In this document: positions 62,221 to 64,000 of the stretch, piece after piece
How the letters are laid out: each line of letters begins with the position of its first letter
Position numbering within the stretch: the stretch's first letter is position 1
Program-made: the position numbers and the translations under genes
The notes under the pieces: generated by a model
The model's database searches: none
Told to the model about the DNA's origin: nothing
Seen by the model: only the letters and a program-made list of their open reading frames with translations
Assembly: GCA_016182845.1 (NCBI GenBank)
Contig: JACPFT010000017.1
Location: 1 to 64,000, forward strand
Source: Gammaproteobacteria bacterium
Lineage (GTDB): Bacteria; Pseudomonadota; Gammaproteobacteria; Enterobacterales; Permianibacteraceae
DNA length: 64,000 bases
Direction of reading: 5' to 3'

Positions 62221-62787
62221 TTAGATCTTGCCCACCAGGTCCAGGGACGGAGCCAGGGTGGCATCGCCCTCCTTCCACTTGGCCGGGCAGACTTCGCCCG
62301 GGTGGCTGGCCACGTACTGGGCGGCTTTCAGCTTGCGCAGGAGCTCGCTGGCGTCGCGGCCTATTCCGCCGGCATTGATCTCGACGATCTGGATCCGGCC
62401 CTGGGGGTCGATGACGAAGCTGCCGCGCTCGGCGAGGCCAGCCTCCTCGATCATCACGCCGAAGTTGCGAGTGAGCGTGCCGGTCGGGTCGCCGACCATC
62501 GGATAGTCAATCTTGCGGATGGTCTCGGAATGGTCGTGCCAGGCCTTGTGGGTGAAATGGGTGTCGGTGGACACGGCGTAGATTTCCGCGCCGAGCTTCT
62601 GGAATTCGGGGTAGTGATCGGCCAGGTCGCCCAGTTCGGTGGGGCAGACGAAGGTGAAGTCGGCCGGGTAGAAGAAGATCACCGACCATTTGCCTTTCAG
62701 GTTTTCCTCGCTGACCGGGACGAACTGGCCGGCATGGAAGGCGGTGGCCTTGAAGGGTTTGACTTCGGTGTTGATGATGGTCTGCAT
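62221..62787 (-). CDS. ahpC: Alkyl hydroperoxide reductase subunit C (peroxiredoxin)
   Basis: The 188-residue typical 2-Cys peroxiredoxin detoxifies H2O2 and organic peroxides. The peroxidatic Cys48 is in [13 protein letters not shown] and the resolving Cys167 in GEVCPAKW. Recycled by AhpF encoded downstream. Upstream sequence holds TTGGAG and TAGCAT hexamers 18 bp apart as a possible promoter and an OxyR-type site further out. Confidence 0.97.
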   Translation of the reverse strand: MQTIINTEVKPFKATAFHAGQFVPVSEENLKGKWSVIFFYPADFTFVCPTELGDLADHYPEFQKLGAEIYAVSTDTHFTHKAWHDHSETIRKIDYPMVGDPTGTLTRNFGVMIEEAGLAERGSFVIDPQGRIQIVEINAGGIGRDASELLRKLKAAQYVASHPGEVCPAKWKEGDATLAPSLDLVGKI

Positions 62788-62880
62788 GGCGTTTCCTCGT
62801 GGTTGCCGTTGATGAAGCTCACGAGGGCAATGCTAGGTTCGCCGGAGTTATTACTCCAATGAATTGATATGATTCATATG

Positions 62881-62895
62881 ATAGCTAATAGCTAT
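62881..62895. promoter_or_regulatory. OxyR-type binding site upstream of ahpC
   Basis: ATAGCTAATAGCTAT matches the half-operator consensus ATAGnTnnnAnCTAT without mismatch; the flanking base gives GATAG. It lies 94-108 bp before the ahpC start codon. A second, poor half-operator may exist at 62859-62873. The site overlaps the stop codon of the upstream ptsP gene. Confidence 0.6.
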
Positions 62896-64000
62896 TTATT
62901 ATTCCCAGGCGGGCCTCCAGCAGGGCACGCACCTGCTCCGCCTCGTTGCAGGCCAGGGCCGCGGCCAGGCAGTCCCGGGCGGCGGCGAGGCTGACGCCGC
63001 GGATCGCCGCCTTGACCCGCGGGATATTGGCGGCGTTCATGGACAGGCCCTCGAAGCCCATGGCCAGGAGCAGGACGGCGCCAAGAGGATCGCCGGCCAG
63101 CTCGCCGCAGACATGGGCGGGCTTGCCGGCTCGCAGCGCGGCCTCGGCCACGGTCTGGATCAGACCCAGGACCGCCGGGTGCAGGCTGTCGTAGAGCCGG
63201 GCCACGCGCGGGTTGTTGCGATCCACGGCCAAGAGGTACTGGGTCAGGTCATTGCTGCCCACGGAAATGAAATCCACCCGCTCCAGGAAACGCCCGGCGC
63301 GCAGGGCCGCCGCCGGCACCTCGATCATGGCGCCGACTAGGGGCATGGGCATCAGCTCCCCGCCCTCGGCCAGGACCTCGGCCCGGGCTTGGGCCAGCAG
63401 CAACAGGGCCGCGTCCAGTTCGTCCACGGTGCTGAGCATGGGGATCAGGATCTGCAGATTGCCGTGCCCGGCATTGGCCCGGATCAGGGCGCGGGCCTGG
63501 ATCAGGAACAGCTCCGGGTGGTCCAGGGACAGGCGGATGCCGCGCCAGCCCAGGGCCGGGTTGTCCTCGCGGATGGGGAAGTACGGTAGGGGCTTGTCGG
63601 CGCCGATGTCCAGGAGGCGCATCACCACCGGCTGGCCCGGGAAGGCCGCCAGCACCCGCCGGTACAGGGCCACTTGTTCGGCCTCGCTGGGGAAGCCGTC
63701 GTGCAGCATGAAGGGGATCTCGGTACGGTACAGGCCCACGCCCTGGGCGCCGCAGTCCTGGCCCCGCTCCAGATCCGGGCTGAGGCCGGCATTGAGCAGC
63801 AGGCGTAGCCCGACGCCGTCGCGGGTCTCGGCCGGCAGCCAGCGCAGGCCCCGATCCCGGTCCGCCAGCTGGGCGCGGGCCTGGGCCAGGCGCTCGAACT
63901 CGGCGCGCAAGGCGCCGTCCGGCTCCAGATGCACCCGCCCGCTGTCGCCGTCCAGGGCCAGCTCCCGGCCGTGCAAGGCCTCGGCCGGCAGGCCGGACAG
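62885..64000 (-). CDS. ptsP: Phosphoenolpyruvate-protein phosphotransferase PtsP (partial, 5' end outside window)
   Basis: The C-terminal 371 residues of an enzyme I protein are present; the 5' end extends past 64000. Seen are YRTEIPFMLHDGFPSEAEQVALYRRVL, LLDIGADKPLPYFPIREDNPALGWRGIR and the C-terminal AHVCGELAGDP with the active-site Cys region of PEP-utilising enzymes. The PSE-EQ segment and position next to TSUP-lgt-thyA type genes favour PtsP (nitrogen-PTS EI) over PtsI, but the GAF domain that would prove it is outside the window. The 3' end holds the OxyR-type site. Confidence 0.85.
   Translation of the reverse strand: MSGLPAEALHGRELALDGDSGRVHLEPDGALRAEFERLAQARAQLADRDRGLRWLPAETRDGVGLRLLLNAGLSPDLERGQDCGAQGVGLYRTEIPFMLHDGFPSEAEQVALYRRVLAAFPGQPVVMRLLDIGADKPLPYFPIREDNPALGWRGIRLSLDHPELFLIQARALIRANAGHGNLQILIPMLSTVDELDAALLLLAQARAEVLAEGGELMPMPLVGAMIEVPAAALRAGRFLERVDFISVGSNDLTQYLLAVDRNNPRVARLYDSLHPAVLGLIQTVAEAALRAGKPAHVCGELAGDPLGAVLLLAMGFEGLSMNAANIPRVKAAIRGVSLAAARDCLAAALACNEAEQVRALLEARLGIINSY

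Noticed and set aside
1..64000. tRNA, rRNA or prophage/integrative element
   Set aside because: No tRNA-like cloverleaf, rRNA stretch, integrase, transposase or phage structural gene could be found on reading both strands; only non-coding repeats were seen.

Overview
The window is GC-rich (roughly two thirds G+C by eye) and densely coding, with about 49 protein genes, no rRNA or tRNA, and no prophage, CRISPR array or intact insertion sequence. Gene content points to a gammaproteobacterium related to Pseudomonadales-type lineages. The evidence is the order polA-engB-cytochrome c4-dsbA-EEP hydrolase-dgcP, the block folA-thyA-lgt-TSUP, a PtsP-type enzyme I, ZapE, EptA, DUF2782 next to polA, UPF0149, and FRAP/NPDL-type haem receptor motifs. 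This is inference from gene order and families; no 16S gene is present.

Layout. 1-2.6 kb: dispersed repeats, a terminator and an S46 dipeptidyl-peptidase. 2.6-6.6 kb: two tandem TPR-GGDEF diguanylate cyclases. 6.7-11.6 kb: FAD oxidoreductase, dGTPase and a lipoprotein 5'-nucleotidase with a PHO-like promoter. 11.7-15.4 kb: a DUF3149 micro-protein, a hybrid GAF histidine kinase and an overlapping REC-PAS-GGDEF regulator. 15.4-20.3 kb: acyltransferase, UPF0149, a membrane-anchored DUF4230-like protein, a solitary solute-binding protein and ZapE. 20.3-23.7 kb: Fur box, TonB-dependent haem-type receptor and DUF6607-like lipoprotein. 23.7-25.9 kb: TRAP permeases DctM/DctQ without a binding protein. 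26.4-28.9 kb: a PmrA-like box, EptA and a PAP2 phosphatase (lipid A/envelope modification). 28.9-32.4 kb: an unusual operon of beta-barrel, cupredoxin-like protein and HAMP nucleotidyl cyclase. 32.6-43.6 kb: the polA to dgcP housekeeping/redox/c-di-GMP block, interrupted by a possible multi-hairpin RNA, a solitary binding protein, a LysR-GST pair and a MITE-like element. 43.6-50.9 kb: chemoreceptor with a 16-bp tandem repeat at its stop codon, DUF3718, DUF599, YyaL-type thioredoxin-fold protein, DUF1289, a chemoreceptor-like sensor without signalling domain, and DUF2845. 51-54 kb: folA-thyA-lgt-TSUP. 54-60.5 kb: Sel1-prolyl hydroxylase, NRDE protein, secreted zinc metallopeptidase divergent from a TAT-exported phospholipase C with a PHO-like box. 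60.5-64 kb: ahpF, ahpC with an OxyR-type site, and a partial ptsP.

Themes. Four GGDEF proteins (all GGEEF with an RxxD inhibitory site), a nucleotidyl cyclase, a hybrid kinase and two chemoreceptor-type proteins make the region rich in signalling. Two genes for secreted or exported phosphoester hydrolases carry PHO-like boxes placed exactly 10 bp upstream of a -10-like hexamer. Haem, peroxide and envelope-stress genes carry recognisable Fur, OxyR and PmrA-type sites. At least six families of dispersed intergenic repeats occur, including a 55-bp identical inverted pair 23.6 kb apart.
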